A stretch of DNA of 64,000 nucleotides from Lysobacter defluvii IMMIB APB-9 = DSM 18482 (GCF_000423325.1 NZ_AUHT01000008.1:221530-285529); one strand, 5' to 3'. Numbered from the stretch's first letter, positions 27,680-37,076 are shown. Program-made: numbers and translations. Notes: a model not told the origin generated them from the sequence alone.

Positions 27680-28807
27680 ATGCGCGAATCCGCCCCGTCC
27701 CGCCTGGTACGCAGCGGCGCCGCGATGGCGCTGCTGGCGCTCGCGCTGGCCGGAGGTTGCGGTGGCGCGGAGGAGCCCCAGGCGCCACGGCGCACCGTCC
27801 TGGTGGCGACGGTCGGCAGTGCGGAGGCGGCGGCGCCCTCGTTCGCCGGCGAGATCCGTGCCCGCCACGAGACCCAGCTCGGCTTCCAGGTCGCCGGGCG
27901 TCTGGTCGAACGGCAGGTGGACGTGGGCGACCGCGTCGCCCGCGGCGACCTGCTGGCCAGGCTGGAGCCGGATGACCTGCAGGCCCGCGAACGCGCTGCA
28001 CGCGCCCGCCTTGCCGCGGCGGAGGCCGAGCTCGGGCGCGCCCGGGCCGACCAGGAGCGGTTCCGGGTACTGGCCGAGGACCAGCTGGTCAGCCGGTCCG
28101 CCCTCGACACGCAGGAGGCCGCCGCCACCGCCGCGCAGGGCCAGGTGGACGCGGCCCGCGCCGAACTTGAACTCGCCCGCAACCAGTCCGCGCACACGCG
28201 GCTGGTTGCCCCTGCGGACGGCGTGATCGCCGCGCGCCATGCCGAAGCCGGCCAGGTGCTCGGCGCCGGGCAACCCGTCTTCACCCTGGCCGCGGACGGC
28301 GGGCGCGAGGTCGTGTTCGCCGTCGCCGAAGGACAGGTGGACGCGATCGCCCCGGGCGATCCGGTCCAGGTCGAGCCGTGGAGCGGGGAGGGCGAACGCT
28401 GGGATGCCCAGGTGCGCGAGGTCGCGCCCGCCGCCGACCCGGTGAGCCGCACCTTCGAGGTGCGCGCGACGATCGATGCCGAGCCGGGCGCCTTCGAGCT
28501 GGGGCAGAGTGCGCGGGTGTTCCTGCCGTCCACCCCGGACGGCGCGTTGTCGGTACCGCTGGCGGCACTGCTCCCGGGTCCGGATGGAGGCCATGGGGTG
28601 TTCGTGGTTGCCAGCGATGGCACGCTTGAACTGCGGCCGGTCCAGATCGCCGGGTACGGCGGTACGACGGTCGAGGTCACCTCGGGGCTGCAGTCCGGAG
28701 AACACGTGGTCGCCGCCGGCGGGCACCTGCTGCGCGAAGGCGAGCCGGTGCGGCCGATCGACGCGGAGGGCCGCGCCGCGGCGACGGACGCGGGCGGGGC
28801 CTCCTGA
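27680..28807 (+). CDS. RND efflux periplasmic adaptor lipoprotein (MFP)
   Basis: 375-aa membrane-fusion protein. Signal sequence with lipobox LAGGC; Cys27 should be lipidated. Then the split lipoyl domain (FAGEIRARHETQLGFQVAGR ... TRLVAPADGVIAARHAEAGQ), an Ala/Glu/Arg-rich coiled hairpin at about 105-170, the beta-barrel and membrane-proximal domains. It bridges the RND permease and a TolC channel. TATTAG at 27634-27639 is a likely -10. The permease gene starts 2 nt after its stop. Confidence 0.93.
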   Translation: MRESAPSRLVRSGAAMALLALALAGGCGGAEEPQAPRRTVLVATVGSAEAAAPSFAGEIRARHETQLGFQVAGRLVERQVDVGDRVARGDLLARLEPDDLQARERAARARLAAAEAELGRARADQERFRVLAEDQLVSRSALDTQEAAATAAQGQVDAARAELELARNQSAHTRLVAPADGVIAARHAEAGQVLGAGQPVFTLAADGGREVVFAVAEGQVDAIAPGDPVQVEPWSGEGERWDAQVREVAPAADPVSRTFEVRATIDAEPGAFELGQSARVFLPSTPDGALSVPLAALLPGPDGGHGVFVVASDGTLELRPVQIAGYGGTTVEVTSGLQSGEHVVAAGGHLLREGEPVRPIDAEGRAAATDAGGAS

Positions 28808-28809
28808 GC

Positions 28810-31800
28810 ATGGGCTTCAACCTTTCGGCGTGGGCACTGCGCCATCGCAGCCTGGTCCTGTACGCGATGCTGGTGGCCGCGGTCGCCGGCGCGTACTCCT
28901 ACCTCGGCCTGGGCCGCAGCGAGGATCCCGAGTTCACCTTCAAGGTGATGGTGATCCACACCCTGTGGCCGGGCGCCGACGCCGCCCAGGTCGCGGAACA
29001 GGTCACCGAGCCGATCGAACGCAAGATCATGGAGACCGGCGACTATGAGTTCGTGCGCTCGTACTCGCGCGCCGGCGAGTCCCAGGTGATCTTCGCCGCC
29101 CGCGACTCCATGCGATCGGGCGAGATCCCCGAGCTCAATTACCAGATCCGCAAGAAGGTCGGCGACCTGCGCCCGCAGCTGCCGCGCGACATCGTTGGGC
29201 CGTTCTTCAACGACGAGTTCGGCGATACCTGGGGCAACCTGTACGCGCTCACCGGCGAAGGCTTCGACCACGCCCTGCTGCACGACTGGGCCAAGCGCCT
29301 GCAACTGCAGATCGAGCGCGTGCCCGACGTGGGCAAGGTGGCGCTGTTCGGGGTGCAGGACGAGCGCATCTGGGTCGAGCTCGACAACACCCGGCTGGCG
29401 ACGCTGGGCATCTCCCCGGCCGAGGTGCAGGAACAGCTCGAGCAGCAGAACGCGATGATGCCGGCCGGCTACTTCGAATTGGCGGACCTGCGCGTGCCGG
29501 TGCGGGTGAGCGGCCAGTTCGAGACCGTCGAGCAGGTGCGCGCGCTGCCGATCCGCGCCGGTGAGCGCACCCTCGCGCTCGGCGACATCGCGACCGTCAG
29601 CCGCGGCTACGCCGACCCGCGCGACCCGGGCATGCGCTTCATGGGCGAGGACGGCATCGCGATCGGCGTGGCGATGCAGAAGGGCGGCGACATCATCGCC
29701 CTCGGCGAGAACCTAGCGGCCGAGATCGAGCGCCTCCAGGCTTCGCTGCCGGTCGGCATGGAGCTGCGCAAGGTGTCCGACCAGCCGGCCGCGGTGCGGG
29801 TGTCGATCGGCGAGTTCGTGCGGGTGCTGGCCGAGGCCGTGGCGATCGTACTGCTGACCTGCTTCCTGTCGCTGGGCTGGCGCACCGGGCTGGTGGTGGC
29901 ACTGTCGATCCCGCTGGTGCTGGCGATGACCTTCGTCGCCATGGAGGCGTTCGGCGTCAACCTGCACAAGGTCTCGCTGGGCGCGCTGGTGCTGGCCCTG
30001 GGGCTGCTGGTGGACGACGCGATCATCGCCATCGAGATGATGGCGGTGAAGCTGGAGCAGGGTTTCGAGCGCACCCGCGCCGCGGCCTTCGCCTGGGAGT
30101 CGACCGCGTTCCCGATGCTCACCGGCACCCTGATCACTGCAGCCGGCCTGCTGCCGATCGCGACCGCGGCCTCCAGCGTCGGCGAGTACACGCGTTCGCT
30201 GTTCCAGGTAGTGACCTTCGCCCTGCTGCTGTCCTGGGTCGCCGCGGTGGTGTTCATCCCGTACCTGGGCGACAAGCTGCTGCCGGACCCGCACAAGGAC
30301 GATGCAGCGCCACGGCCGGGCTCGCTGGCGGCGCGCTGGCGGGCACGGCGCGAGCGCTGGGCCGATCGCAACCCGGCGCTGGCGAACCTGGTTCGGCCTC
30401 GCCAGCAGCACATCGACGGCCAGCCGCACGATCCGTACGACACGCCCTTCTACCGCAGCTTCCGCCGGCTGGTGGGGTGGAGCGTCCATCGCCGCGGCCT
30501 GGTGATCGTGCTGACCGTGGCCGCCTTCGCCGCCTCGGTGCTGCTGTTCCGCTTCATCCCGCAGCAGTTCTTCCCCGAGTCCGTGCGGCCGGAGCTGATG
30601 ATCGACATGGAACTGGCCGAGGGCAGCTCGCTGCGCGCCACCCGCGAGCAGGCGCTGCGGCTGGAGGAGATGCTGGCCACCCGCGACGACCTGGAGAACT
30701 ACACCGCCTGGGTCGGCACCGGTGCGCCGCGCTTCTACCTGCCGCTGGACCAGCAGCTGCCCGCCGCCAACTTCGCCCAGTTCGTGCTGCTGGCGAAGGA
30801 CACCGAGTCGCGTGAGGTCGTGCGCGAGTGGCTGCTTGACGAAGTTGCGCCCCGGTTCCCGCAGCTGCAACTGCGCGTCACGCGGCTGGAGATGGGTCCG
30901 CCTGTGGGGTACCCGGTGCAGTTCCGCATCTCCGGCGAACACATCGACCAGGTGCGCGAGATCGCCTACCGGGTGCGCGAGCAGGTGCGCGCCAACCCGC
31001 ACGTGGCCAACGTCAACCTCGACTGGGACGAGCCGTCCAAGGTGATCCGCCTGGAGCTGGACCAGGCCCGCGCCCGCGCGCTGGGCATCAGCTCGACCCA
31101 GCTCGCGCAGACGTTGCAGGCGACCCTGACCGGTGCCGAGGTCGGCGTGTTCCGCGAGGGCGACCAGCTGATCTCGATCATGCTGCGCGGCGGTGAGCAG
31201 GAGCGGCAGTCACCGGAGCAGCTGGCCAGCCTCATGATCCAGACGCCGGGCGGCCCGGTGCCGCTGGCGCAGCTGGCCGACATCGAGCCCGGCTTCGAGG
31301 ACGGCATCATCTGGCACCGCGACCGCGTGCCGACCATGACCGTGCGTGCGGACGTCAGCGACGCGCTGCTGCCCGCCGAAGTGACCGCGCAGATCGATCC
31401 GACCTTGGACCCGATCCGCGCCGACCTGCCGCCGGGTTACGAGGTCGCCATCGGCGGCTCGGTGGAGGACTCCGCCCGCGCCCAGGCGTCGATCGCCGCC
31501 GGCGTGCCGATGTTCCTGCTGGTGGTGTTCACCTTGCTGATGATCCAGCTGCGCAGCTTTTCGCGCAGCTTCATGGTGCTGCTGACCGCGCCGCTGGGCC
31601 TGATCGGAGTGGTCGTGTTCCTGCTGGTGTTCCGCGTGCCGTTCGGCTTCGTGGCGATGCTGGGCACCATCGCCCTGGCCGGCATGATCATGCGCAACTC
31701 GGTGATTCTGGTGGACCAGATCGAGCAGGACCGCGCCGACGGCGCCGAGCCGTGGAAGGCGATCGTGGAGGCGACCGTGCGCCGCTTCCGCCCCATCGTG

Positions 31801-31965
31801 CTGACCGCGATGACCGCCATCCTGGCGATGGTGCCGCTGTCGCGCAGCGACTTCTTCGGCCCGATGGCCACCGCGATCATGGGCGGGTTGCTGTTCGCAA
31901 CCGTGCTGACGCTGGTGTTCGTGCCGGCGTTGTATGCGGCGTGGTTCCGGGTGCGGATGCCGTAA
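28810..31965 (+). CDS. RND-family multidrug efflux permease (AcrB/HAE1 type)
   Basis: 1051-aa proton-driven pump. Twelve transmembrane helices in the 1+5 / 1+5 pattern with two large periplasmic domains. Proton-relay Asp402-Asp403 lies in LLVDDAIIAIE (helix 4). A helix-6 to helix-7 cytoplasmic linker of ~65 charged residues is longer than in AcrB. The periplasmic opening GLGRSEDPEFTFKVMVI resembles the VexF/MexK-like branch that takes drugs or metabolites; the substrate cannot be assigned. Cotranscribed with the adaptor and opposed by the TetR gene. No outer-membrane channel gene is in the operon, so the nearby TolC probably serves. Confidence 0.95.
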   Translation: MGFNLSAWALRHRSLVLYAMLVAAVAGAYSYLGLGRSEDPEFTFKVMVIHTLWPGADAAQVAEQVTEPIERKIMETGDYEFVRSYSRAGESQVIFAARDSMRSGEIPELNYQIRKKVGDLRPQLPRDIVGPFFNDEFGDTWGNLYALTGEGFDHALLHDWAKRLQLQIERVPDVGKVALFGVQDERIWVELDNTRLATLGISPAEVQEQLEQQNAMMPAGYFELADLRVPVRVSGQFETVEQVRALPIRAGERTLALGDIATVSRGYADPRDPGMRFMGEDGIAIGVAMQKGGDIIALGENLAAEIERLQASLPVGMELRKVSDQPAAVRVSIGEFVRVLAEAVAIVLLTCFLSLGWRTGLVVALSIPLVLAMTFVAMEAFGVNLHKVSLGALVLALGLLVDDAIIAIEMMAVKLEQGFERTRAAAFAWESTAFPMLTGTLITAAGLLPIATAASSVGEYTRSLFQVVTFALLLSWVAAVVFIPYLGDKLLPDPHKDDAAPRPGSLAARWRARRERWADRNPALANLVRPRQQHIDGQPHDPYDTPFYRSFRRLVGWSVHRRGLVIVLTVAAFAASVLLFRFIPQQFFPESVRPELMIDMELAEGSSLRATREQALRLEEMLATRDDLENYTAWVGTGAPRFYLPLDQQLPAANFAQFVLLAKDTESREVVREWLLDEVAPRFPQLQLRVTRLEMGPPVGYPVQFRISGEHIDQVREIAYRVREQVRANPHVANVNLDWDEPSKVIRLELDQARARALGISSTQLAQTLQATLTGAEVGVFREGDQLISIMLRGGEQERQSPEQLASLMIQTPGGPVPLAQLADIEPGFEDGIIWHRDRVPTMTVRADVSDALLPAEVTAQIDPTLDPIRADLPPGYEVAIGGSVEDSARAQASIAAGVPMFLLVVFTLLMIQLRSFSRSFMVLLTAPLGLIGVVVFLLVFRVPFGFVAMLGTIALAGMIMRNSVILVDQIEQDRADGAEPWKAIVEATVRRFRPIVLTAMTAILAMVPLSRSDFFGPMATAIMGGLLFATVLTLVFVPALYAAWFRVRMP

Positions 31966-31969
31966 GGCA

Positions 31970-31996
31970 GATCGCCGCCCTCGGGGGGCGGCGATC
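31970..31996. terminator. Convergent-gene hairpin, probable terminator
   Basis: GATCGCCGCCC (31970-31980) and GGGCGGCGATC (31986-31996) form a perfect 11-bp stem right after the pump stop codon. There is no T run, so intrinsic termination is uncertain. Confidence 0.45.
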
Positions 31997-32006
31997 GCGT
32001 ATCGGC

Positions 32007-32687
32007 TTACTCGTGGCCCCAGGGTGCCGGCGGCGCCTCGATTGGATTGGTGAGGTCGAAGCGCACCCGGAACAACCGATCCTGGTCGGTGCGGCCCAGC
32101 TCGTAGGTGTAGTGCTCGCCCGGCTCGATCTCGATCGCCCACACGTTGGTGTTCGACACCTGCATGCCTTCGCGGGTGAACATCTCCTGCGAGAACGCAT
32201 CGACCGGGAACTCCTGCCGGTTGGCGGTGCCCTCGCTGGCGGTGTCGCCGCCGTACATGGTCACCGGGTCGTCGGTCCCGTCTTCCAGTCGATGGTCGTG
32301 CTTCAGGCGCAGGCCCTCGTCGGTGCGGGTGACGATCCAGGTGCGCGAGCGGTCTTCGCCGACGTGGAACGGGATCCTGATTTCCTCGTCGCTGCACTCG
32401 CGCACGTGCATCACCAGCTCCTGGCCGGCGAAGGCGTTGTTGCCCGGCGACTCGGGACGGTCGACCTCGACCTCACCCGCGTAGGCGTTGCCGCACAGCG
32501 CGGCGAGATTGTCGAAGAAGGCGTCCTGGGCGGTAGCGGCCGGGGCTTCGGTCGCCGCGGGGTCAGGCGCCGCGTCGGTGGCAGCGGGTGCCGGGGCGGA
32601 GTCCGGCGAGCACGCGGCGAGCGCCAGGGCGAGGGGGCCGGCGAGCAGGGCGCCGGATGCGGTACGGAAGGTGAATGGCTTGTTCAT
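32007..32687 (-). CDS. Hypothetical lipoprotein
   Basis: 226-aa predicted lipoprotein of unknown function. The signal peptide ends in LALAAC, so Cys26 is the lipidation site. A low-complexity Ala/Pro/Thr linker follows to about residue 55. The folded part contains a Cys pair in LAALCGNAYAG and MHVRECSDE, then ETRTWIV-like and HDHRLEDGT stretches, suggesting a small beta-rich domain. Conserved in appearance but not assignable to a named family by eye. It is the last gene of a minus-strand run that includes thrB, 48 nt upstream. Confidence 0.75.
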   Translation of the reverse strand: MNKPFTFRTASGALLAGPLALALAACSPDSAPAPAATDAAPDPAATEAPAATAQDAFFDNLAALCGNAYAGEVEVDRPESPGNNAFAGQELVMHVRECSDEEIRIPFHVGEDRSRTWIVTRTDEGLRLKHDHRLEDGTDDPVTMYGGDTASEGTANRQEFPVDAFSQEMFTREGMQVSNTNVWAIEIEPGEHYTYELGRTDQDRLFRVRFDLTNPIEAPPAPWGHE

Positions 32688-32735
32688 CCGGTCGAAGCTA
32701 GCCGTTCACGTGCGCCGGCGCCAGCCGCCGGAAGG

Positions 32736-33689
32736 TCACTCGACGGACAGGAGCTCCGCACGCGGCCCGTTCACCGGGCTGACCCAGCCCTCGCTGTCCA
32801 GGCTGGCGAGGGCGAATGCCTCCCGCATCGCGGCCATCGCACCCGTGGCCTGCTCTCGCGTGGCAAACCAGCCGAACACGCTCGGGCCGGCGCCCGACAG
32901 GCTGGCCCCCAAGGCACCGCGGTCCAGGGCCGCCGCCTTCACCTGCGCGAAGCCGGGCACCAGCGAAGCGCGCCGCGGTTCGACAAGGATGTCGCGCAGG
33001 CCCGCGGCAATGAGCTCCAGGTCACCACGTGCCAGGCCGGTGAGGAACAGCGCCAGGTGCGTACCGTGGCGCACGACCTCGGCAAGTGGGTAGGGCTCGG
33101 TCAGCACGGCACGCGCGCGGCGCGTCTCCAGCACGAAGTGCGGATGGACGACGGCGCTCCAGAGGTCCGGAGCGTCGAGCCGCAACAGGCGGTCCGGCGT
33201 GGCGAGCGCGACGCCACCGACCAGCATTGGGCCGACGTTGTCGCCTTGCACGCTGTTGGTGGCGACGGACTCACCGGCGAGTGCATGGCGGTAGAGGGCC
33301 TCGCGCGGAAGCGGGGTGTCGAGGAGCGCGTTGCCTGCGATTACGGCCGCAACGGCCGAAGCGGCAGACCCGCCCATGCCCGAGCCGAGCGCGATGCCTT
33401 TGTGCAGCACCAGCTCGAACCCGTGCTCCGCGCGGGTAGCCTGGAGCAGCGACTGGAGCGCGCGACCCGCGGTGTTCCGCGAGGCCTCCTTCGGCAAGTC
33501 GCCGATTCCATCCGCGTCGCCATGGATCCTGATCAGGTGGACCCCGGGGCTTTCCACCCGCCTGACCACGGTACGGTCGCCGGGCCCGTCGATCGTATGA
33601 CCCAGCAGATCGAACCCGACGCCGATGTTGCCCACGCCCGCGGGGCAGAAGGCTTCAACAGTCCGGCCAGCGTTCCTGATGTCCTGCAT
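32736..33689 (-). CDS. thrB: Homoserine kinase (GHMP family)
   Basis: 317-aa enzyme that phosphorylates homoserine in threonine synthesis. The GHMP opening is FCPAGVGNIGVGFDLLGH. The ATP loop ALGSGMGGSAASAVAA is intact, and the C-terminal GHMP motif is ASLSGAGPSVFGW. Length fits the family. In related genomes thrB usually lies in a thrA-thrB-thrC operon; here it stands without them, behind a cold-shock/DUF1294 gene (6-nt gap). It could be a second copy or a relocated one. Confidence 0.92.
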   Translation of the reverse strand: MQDIRNAGRTVEAFCPAGVGNIGVGFDLLGHTIDGPGDRTVVRRVESPGVHLIRIHGDADGIGDLPKEASRNTAGRALQSLLQATRAEHGFELVLHKGIALGSGMGGSAASAVAAVIAGNALLDTPLPREALYRHALAGESVATNSVQGDNVGPMLVGGVALATPDRLLRLDAPDLWSAVVHPHFVLETRRARAVLTEPYPLAEVVRHGTHLALFLTGLARGDLELIAAGLRDILVEPRRASLVPGFAQVKAAALDRGALGASLSGAGPSVFGWFATREQATGAMAAMREAFALASLDSEGWVSPVNGPRAELLSVE

Positions 33690-33695
33690 GCGGGC

Positions 33696-34307
33696 CTAGG
33701 CGCCGAACAGCTCGGCCGCACGCCCGGACAGCACGAGCCAGCTGGCAGCCGCGACGTTCACCACGACCGTCATCCAGAAAACGGACTGGAAGGGCTGCTT
33801 CACGGTCTTGTGGCGGAAGCGATGCTGGGCGAGCAGGGCCCCCGGCCAGCCGCCGAGGAGCGCAACGAGATGCAGCGTGTTCTCGGGGGTGCGCCGGGCA
33901 TTCCGCTGTGCCGCGGACTTGTCCGCCCAGTACATCAGGAAGGCCACAACGCTCAGGACGGCGTAGCCCCAGGCGAGCATGGGTGGAACGTCGGCGAAAA
34001 CGACAAGCAGCGCGACGACCAGCAGGGCGATCCATGCAAGTGCCCCACCGGGAGCGCGCGACGTCTTGGCCCGTGCAGGGCGGCCTGGGCCCGAATGGCG
34101 CGCGCCGCGAACACCGAGCCGACCCTTTGCATCGCGGGCCGGCAGGTAGGAGATCAGGTCGCCGGTCATCGGGCGGCGTGACCCACGCTCAAAGTCCTTG
34201 ATGTGGACGAAGGCGCGATCACCGCCGCCGTTGGGCACGACGAAGCCGAACCCCTTCTCGTCGTTCCAGTCGGTGATCCGGCCTGCCAGGCGGATTGGTG
34301 TTCCCAT
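33696..34307 (-). CDS. Cold-shock domain fused to DUF1294 membrane protein
   Basis: 203-aa fusion. Residues 1-60 are a cold-shock (OB-fold) domain with GRITDWNDEKGFGFVVPNGG (RNP1-like) and RAFVHIKDF (RNP2-like). A basic linker follows. Then come three hydrophobic helices and the DUF1294 signature YWADKSAAQRNARRTPENTLH plus LLGGWPGALLAQHRFRHKT. The fusion is common in gamma-proteobacteria and its role is unknown. ATG 34307 is chosen because the fold begins at once; an upstream ATG at 34370 adds an unstructured 21 residues. Confidence 0.85.
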   Translation of the reverse strand: MGTPIRLAGRITDWNDEKGFGFVVPNGGGDRAFVHIKDFERGSRRPMTGDLISYLPARDAKGRLGVRGARHSGPGRPARAKTSRAPGGALAWIALLVVALLVVFADVPPMLAWGYAVLSVVAFLMYWADKSAAQRNARRTPENTLHLVALLGGWPGALLAQHRFRHKTVKQPFQSVFWMTVVVNVAAASWLVLSGRAAELFGA

Positions 34308-34366
34308 CGGGATCTGCCGCGATCTGCCCGTGCCGGGCGGCACGCGGAGTGTGCCCGACGCGGCGC

Positions 34367-34855
34367 TCATCGCCAATCGCGCACGTTAGCCGTAACCGCC
34401 TCGCGTTCGTCCGGATGAGTGCGCAAGGTCAACGGGTTTGCGGATGGGCAAGGCACGCCCGCGGCAGAAGCCACATGCAGGATCTCCGCGCGCTGCGCAT
34501 CCGTCAGGACGCGGAGAGGAAGCGGTAGCGCGCCCTCCCCAAGCTCAACGAGAAGCCCGGGCGCGTAGGCGTGGATCGCCTTGACCCCCGACCAGGACAC
34601 GGAACCCGAACCGCGCCGCGTACGCCGCCTGACCCCCTGGACATCCAGCACGAAATCACAACGGCCTACGCGTGCTGTCTTCCAGGCGAACCCTACCGTG
34701 CCGACCAGCAGCAAGGTCAGGTGCGCCGCGATGCGTCTTGCTCCGCGGAGGTCACGCAGCGAAGCGTCCGTGTGGAAGGCATGCGCGGTGACAAAGCGCA
34801 GGTACTCGAACAGCCGGTAGCGGACTGAAAAGCTGATTGGCCGCGCCGCCTCCAT
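34367..34855 (-). CDS. YcxB-like membrane protein
   Basis: 162-aa protein with one or two hydrophobic segments (HLTLLLVGTVGFAW near residue 45). A C-terminal YcxB-type domain follows (FVLDVQGVRRRTRRG, then SWSGVKAIHAYAPGLLV and LPLRVLTDAQRAEI). Function unknown. The start at 34855 is supported by AGGAGG 6-7 nt upstream. It sits between the DUF1294 and HAD genes on the same strand. Confidence 0.65.
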   Translation of the reverse strand: MEAARPISFSVRYRLFEYLRFVTAHAFHTDASLRDLRGARRIAAHLTLLLVGTVGFAWKTARVGRCDFVLDVQGVRRRTRRGSGSVSWSGVKAIHAYAPGLLVELGEGALPLPLRVLTDAQRAEILHVASAAGVPCPSANPLTLRTHPDEREAVTANVRDWR

Positions 34856-34901
34856 CCCTTCCTCCTGACCGGGCACCATGCCGCACCTCGTCTTTGTGTG
34901 C

Positions 34902-35531
34902 TCAGTCCACGCGAACCAGCTCCCGCCAGCGATAGTACTTCCGGTCTGCCATGGCGAGCAGCGCGTCATCCTCGGGCGTGTCGCCATAGGCGTAGACGAG
35001 CGCGTAGTCGTGAGGCGCGCACAACTCATGCACGCGGCGAACCTTTTCGCCGCGGACGCACTGCCGGCCTTCGTAGCGCCCGGTCAGGACGCCGTGCCGA
35101 CACTCGAGTGAAGAGCCGAGCAGCTCCACGCCCTCCGCCTTGCACCAGGGTGCGAGATAGACATCCAAGCCCCCGGAGACGACCACTACCCGATGCCCTT
35201 GGGCCTTGTGCCAGGCAAGACGCTCTACCGCTTCCGGCCGCAGCACAGTTGGCAGGTAGTCGCGGGCAAACACCTCCCCTGCAGCCGTCACCGCCGAGCA
35301 CGACAGTCCGGCATAGCCGAACCACACGATCGCGCGTCTCACGAGCGTGCCGGACACCAGGCGCAGCTGGTAGCCAAGGATCAGCGGCGCCAGCACGACC
35401 CAGCCGACCACGAGGCGGTGCCGCGGGATCGATCGTCGCAGGAACACGGGCATCGTCTCCAGCGTGGTGATCGTGCCGTCGAAGTCGAACAGCGCGAGCG
35501 CGCTGGGAAGGGGTGCCGGCGATGTCGTCAT
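34902..35531 (-). CDS. HAD-IB family phosphatase
   Basis: 209-aa haloacid dehalogenase-type hydrolase of subclass IB (SerB-like). Motif I is LFDFDGTITTLETM, motif II VVVVSGGLDVYL, the motif III Lys lies near GEKVRRV, and motif IV is AYGDTPEDDALL. A hydrophobic stretch follows motif I, as in members acting on phospholipid-type substrates. The specific substrate is unknown. Its ATG overlaps the stop of the MFS transporter by 4 nt (ATGA), so the two are translationally coupled. Confidence 0.88.
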   Translation of the reverse strand: MTTSPAPLPSALALFDFDGTITTLETMPVFLRRSIPRHRLVVGWVVLAPLILGYQLRLVSGTLVRRAIVWFGYAGLSCSAVTAAGEVFARDYLPTVLRPEAVERLAWHKAQGHRVVVVSGGLDVYLAPWCKAEGVELLGSSLECRHGVLTGRYEGRQCVRGEKVRRVHELCAPHDYALVYAYGDTPEDDALLAMADRKYYRWRELVRVD

Positions 35532-36712
35532 TGCCGGCGCAACGCCCGCGTGGCCAGCACCGCCACCATGGTCGCCAGCACGAAGCATCCCAGCGCCAGC
35601 CAGACGATGCCTTTCACTCCTGCATCGGCCAGCCGCACCAGCAGCACGCCGCCCATCCCCGCGGCGAGCATGATGGAGAAATTGAACACGCTGGACTGGA
35701 GCGACGTGGCCACGTCCCGGCCGCGGTCCACCTGGCGGGCGATGGCGGTCTGGTACATCGCGCCCAGCGGACCGAAGGAAACGCCCCACAGGAAGAACGT
35801 GAAGTGGGCAATCCCGGGCGTGCGGGCGAATCCCAGGAACAGCAGCATCGATACCGCGGCCAGTACCAGCATGGACACCACCAGCGGCCGCAGCCACGCG
35901 TCGATGATGCGGGCCGAAGCCACGACCGAGATCACCGAGCCGGCGCCGAACACCAGCAGGGCCATGCCGGTGCCGCCGGCCAGTGCCACCGTCTCCGCCA
36001 GCAGCGCGATGTAGGTGTACACCGCGTAGTGCCCTGTGACCGACAGGAAGGTCAGCAGGATCACGACCAGGATCGTCCGGTTCTTCAGCAGCGTCAGCGG
36101 CGAGTTGCTGCGGGTGCGCCGCTCGCCCGGGACCGCCGGTAGGTACAGGTGGCACAGCCCCGCGATCAGCGCCACCCCAAGCCCGAACGCCAGGAACTCG
36201 GCGCGCCAGCCGAACCGCAGCCCCACTAGGGTCATTGCGGGCAGGCCGATGCTGATGCCCAGGGTGCTGCCGGCCATGATCACGGTGATCACCCGGCCAT
36301 GCCGGTCGGGCGGGACCAGACGGGTGCCATAGGCCGCGATCATCGGCCACATCACCCCGGCGCACACCCCGCCGACGATGCGCGCAGCCACCATCACCGC
36401 GTAGGAAGACGTCAGCCCCACCAGGATGTTGGAAACGGCAAACCCAGCCAGCAGCACCAACAGCAGGTGCTTGCGGTTGACCGAGAGGGTGGCGCTGACC
36501 AGCGGGATGGTGCCCAGCGCGGAGGCCAGCGCGTATACGCCCACCAGCATGCCGATGCGGGACTCGGAGGCGCCCAGGTCCTCGGACATCTGCGGCAGGA
36601 TCCCCGAGGGGATCAGCTCGGACAGCAGCCCGACGAAGGTGACGCTGGCCATCAGGCCGAAGACGAACCATTCCGGCGCACGGAGCCTGGGCGCCTCAGG
36701 CGTTGGGGTCAT
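35528..36712 (-). CDS. MFS transporter (DHA1/sugar-efflux-like)
   Basis: 394-aa, twelve-helix major facilitator. It begins PEWFVFGLMASVTFVGLLSELIPSGILPQM-like (shortened here) and shows motif A after helix 2 (ATLSVNRKHLL region) plus ARIVGGVCAGVMWPMIAAYGTR, as in the SotB/YdhP group of exporters. Substrate unknown. The start at 36712 is preferred over 36727 because CGAGG lies just upstream of it. It abuts the truncated end of an integron cassette array on its 5' side. Confidence 0.9.
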   Translation of the reverse strand: MTPTPEAPRLRAPEWFVFGLMASVTFVGLLSELIPSGILPQMSEDLGASESRIGMLVGVYALASALGTIPLVSATLSVNRKHLLLVLLAGFAVSNILVGLTSSYAVMVAARIVGGVCAGVMWPMIAAYGTRLVPPDRHGRVITVIMAGSTLGISIGLPAMTLVGLRFGWRAEFLAFGLGVALIAGLCHLYLPAVPGERRTRSNSPLTLLKNRTILVVILLTFLSVTGHYAVYTYIALLAETVALAGGTGMALLVFGAGSVISVVASARIIDAWLRPLVVSMLVLAAVSMLLFLGFARTPGIAHFTFFLWGVSFGPLGAMYQTAIARQVDRGRDVATSLQSSVFNFSIMLAAGMGGVLLVRLADAGVKGIVWLALGCFVLATMVAVLATRALRRQ

Positions 36713-36776
36713 CGATACCTCGCGCACGCCTGCGCGCCGGGGAGAATGAACAGAAGGTGCAGCGGTCCATCAACAC

Positions 36777-37061
36777 CTAGGCCGCGCCGCCCGCAGCAAC
36801 TCTAAGGGGCGCAGCCACTTGATTTATGCCGAGTCCAGCCGCGCCTGCCCCAAACCCAAGCAACCACGGATACTTTTGAAGATACTCCGCCACGTAGATG
36901 AGGTAGTAACCGCAGCCAACGCCAGCGCCCAGAAGAGTGACGCCTAATGCGACCCTGGTTACAAGCGATGCGTTCTTTACGTTGAGAAAACAGGCGCCAC
37001 CAATGATGATTCCTGTTGCTATGACGAGCGGCAGCAGTAACTCCTTGTCGAACCAATTCAT
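36777..37061 (-). CDS. Integron cassette 1: small membrane protein
   Basis: 94-aa protein of unknown function with three hydrophobic segments (about residues 8-28, 33-57, 63-80), each rich in Gly and Ile/Leu, typical of small membrane proteins carried on cassettes. GGGAGAG precedes the ATG. The DNA is less GC-rich than the flanking MFS gene. The stop codon is formed in what remains of the cassette's own attC R'' box (TAGGCCGC at 36778-36785). The rest of that attC is gone, so the array is truncated here. Confidence 0.65.
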   Translation of the reverse strand: MNWFDKELLLPLVIATGIIIGGACFLNVKNASLVTRVALGVTLLGAGVGCGYYLIYVAEYLQKYPWLLGFGAGAAGLGINQVAAPLRVAAGGAA

Positions 37062-37076
37062 GATCTCTCCCTAGCG

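Noticed and set aside
26884..29304. Very long minus frame covering the TetR gene and the efflux genes
   Set aside because: It includes the antisense of the RND adaptor and permease. Only 26900-27607 in its neighbour frame is a real gene (TetR).
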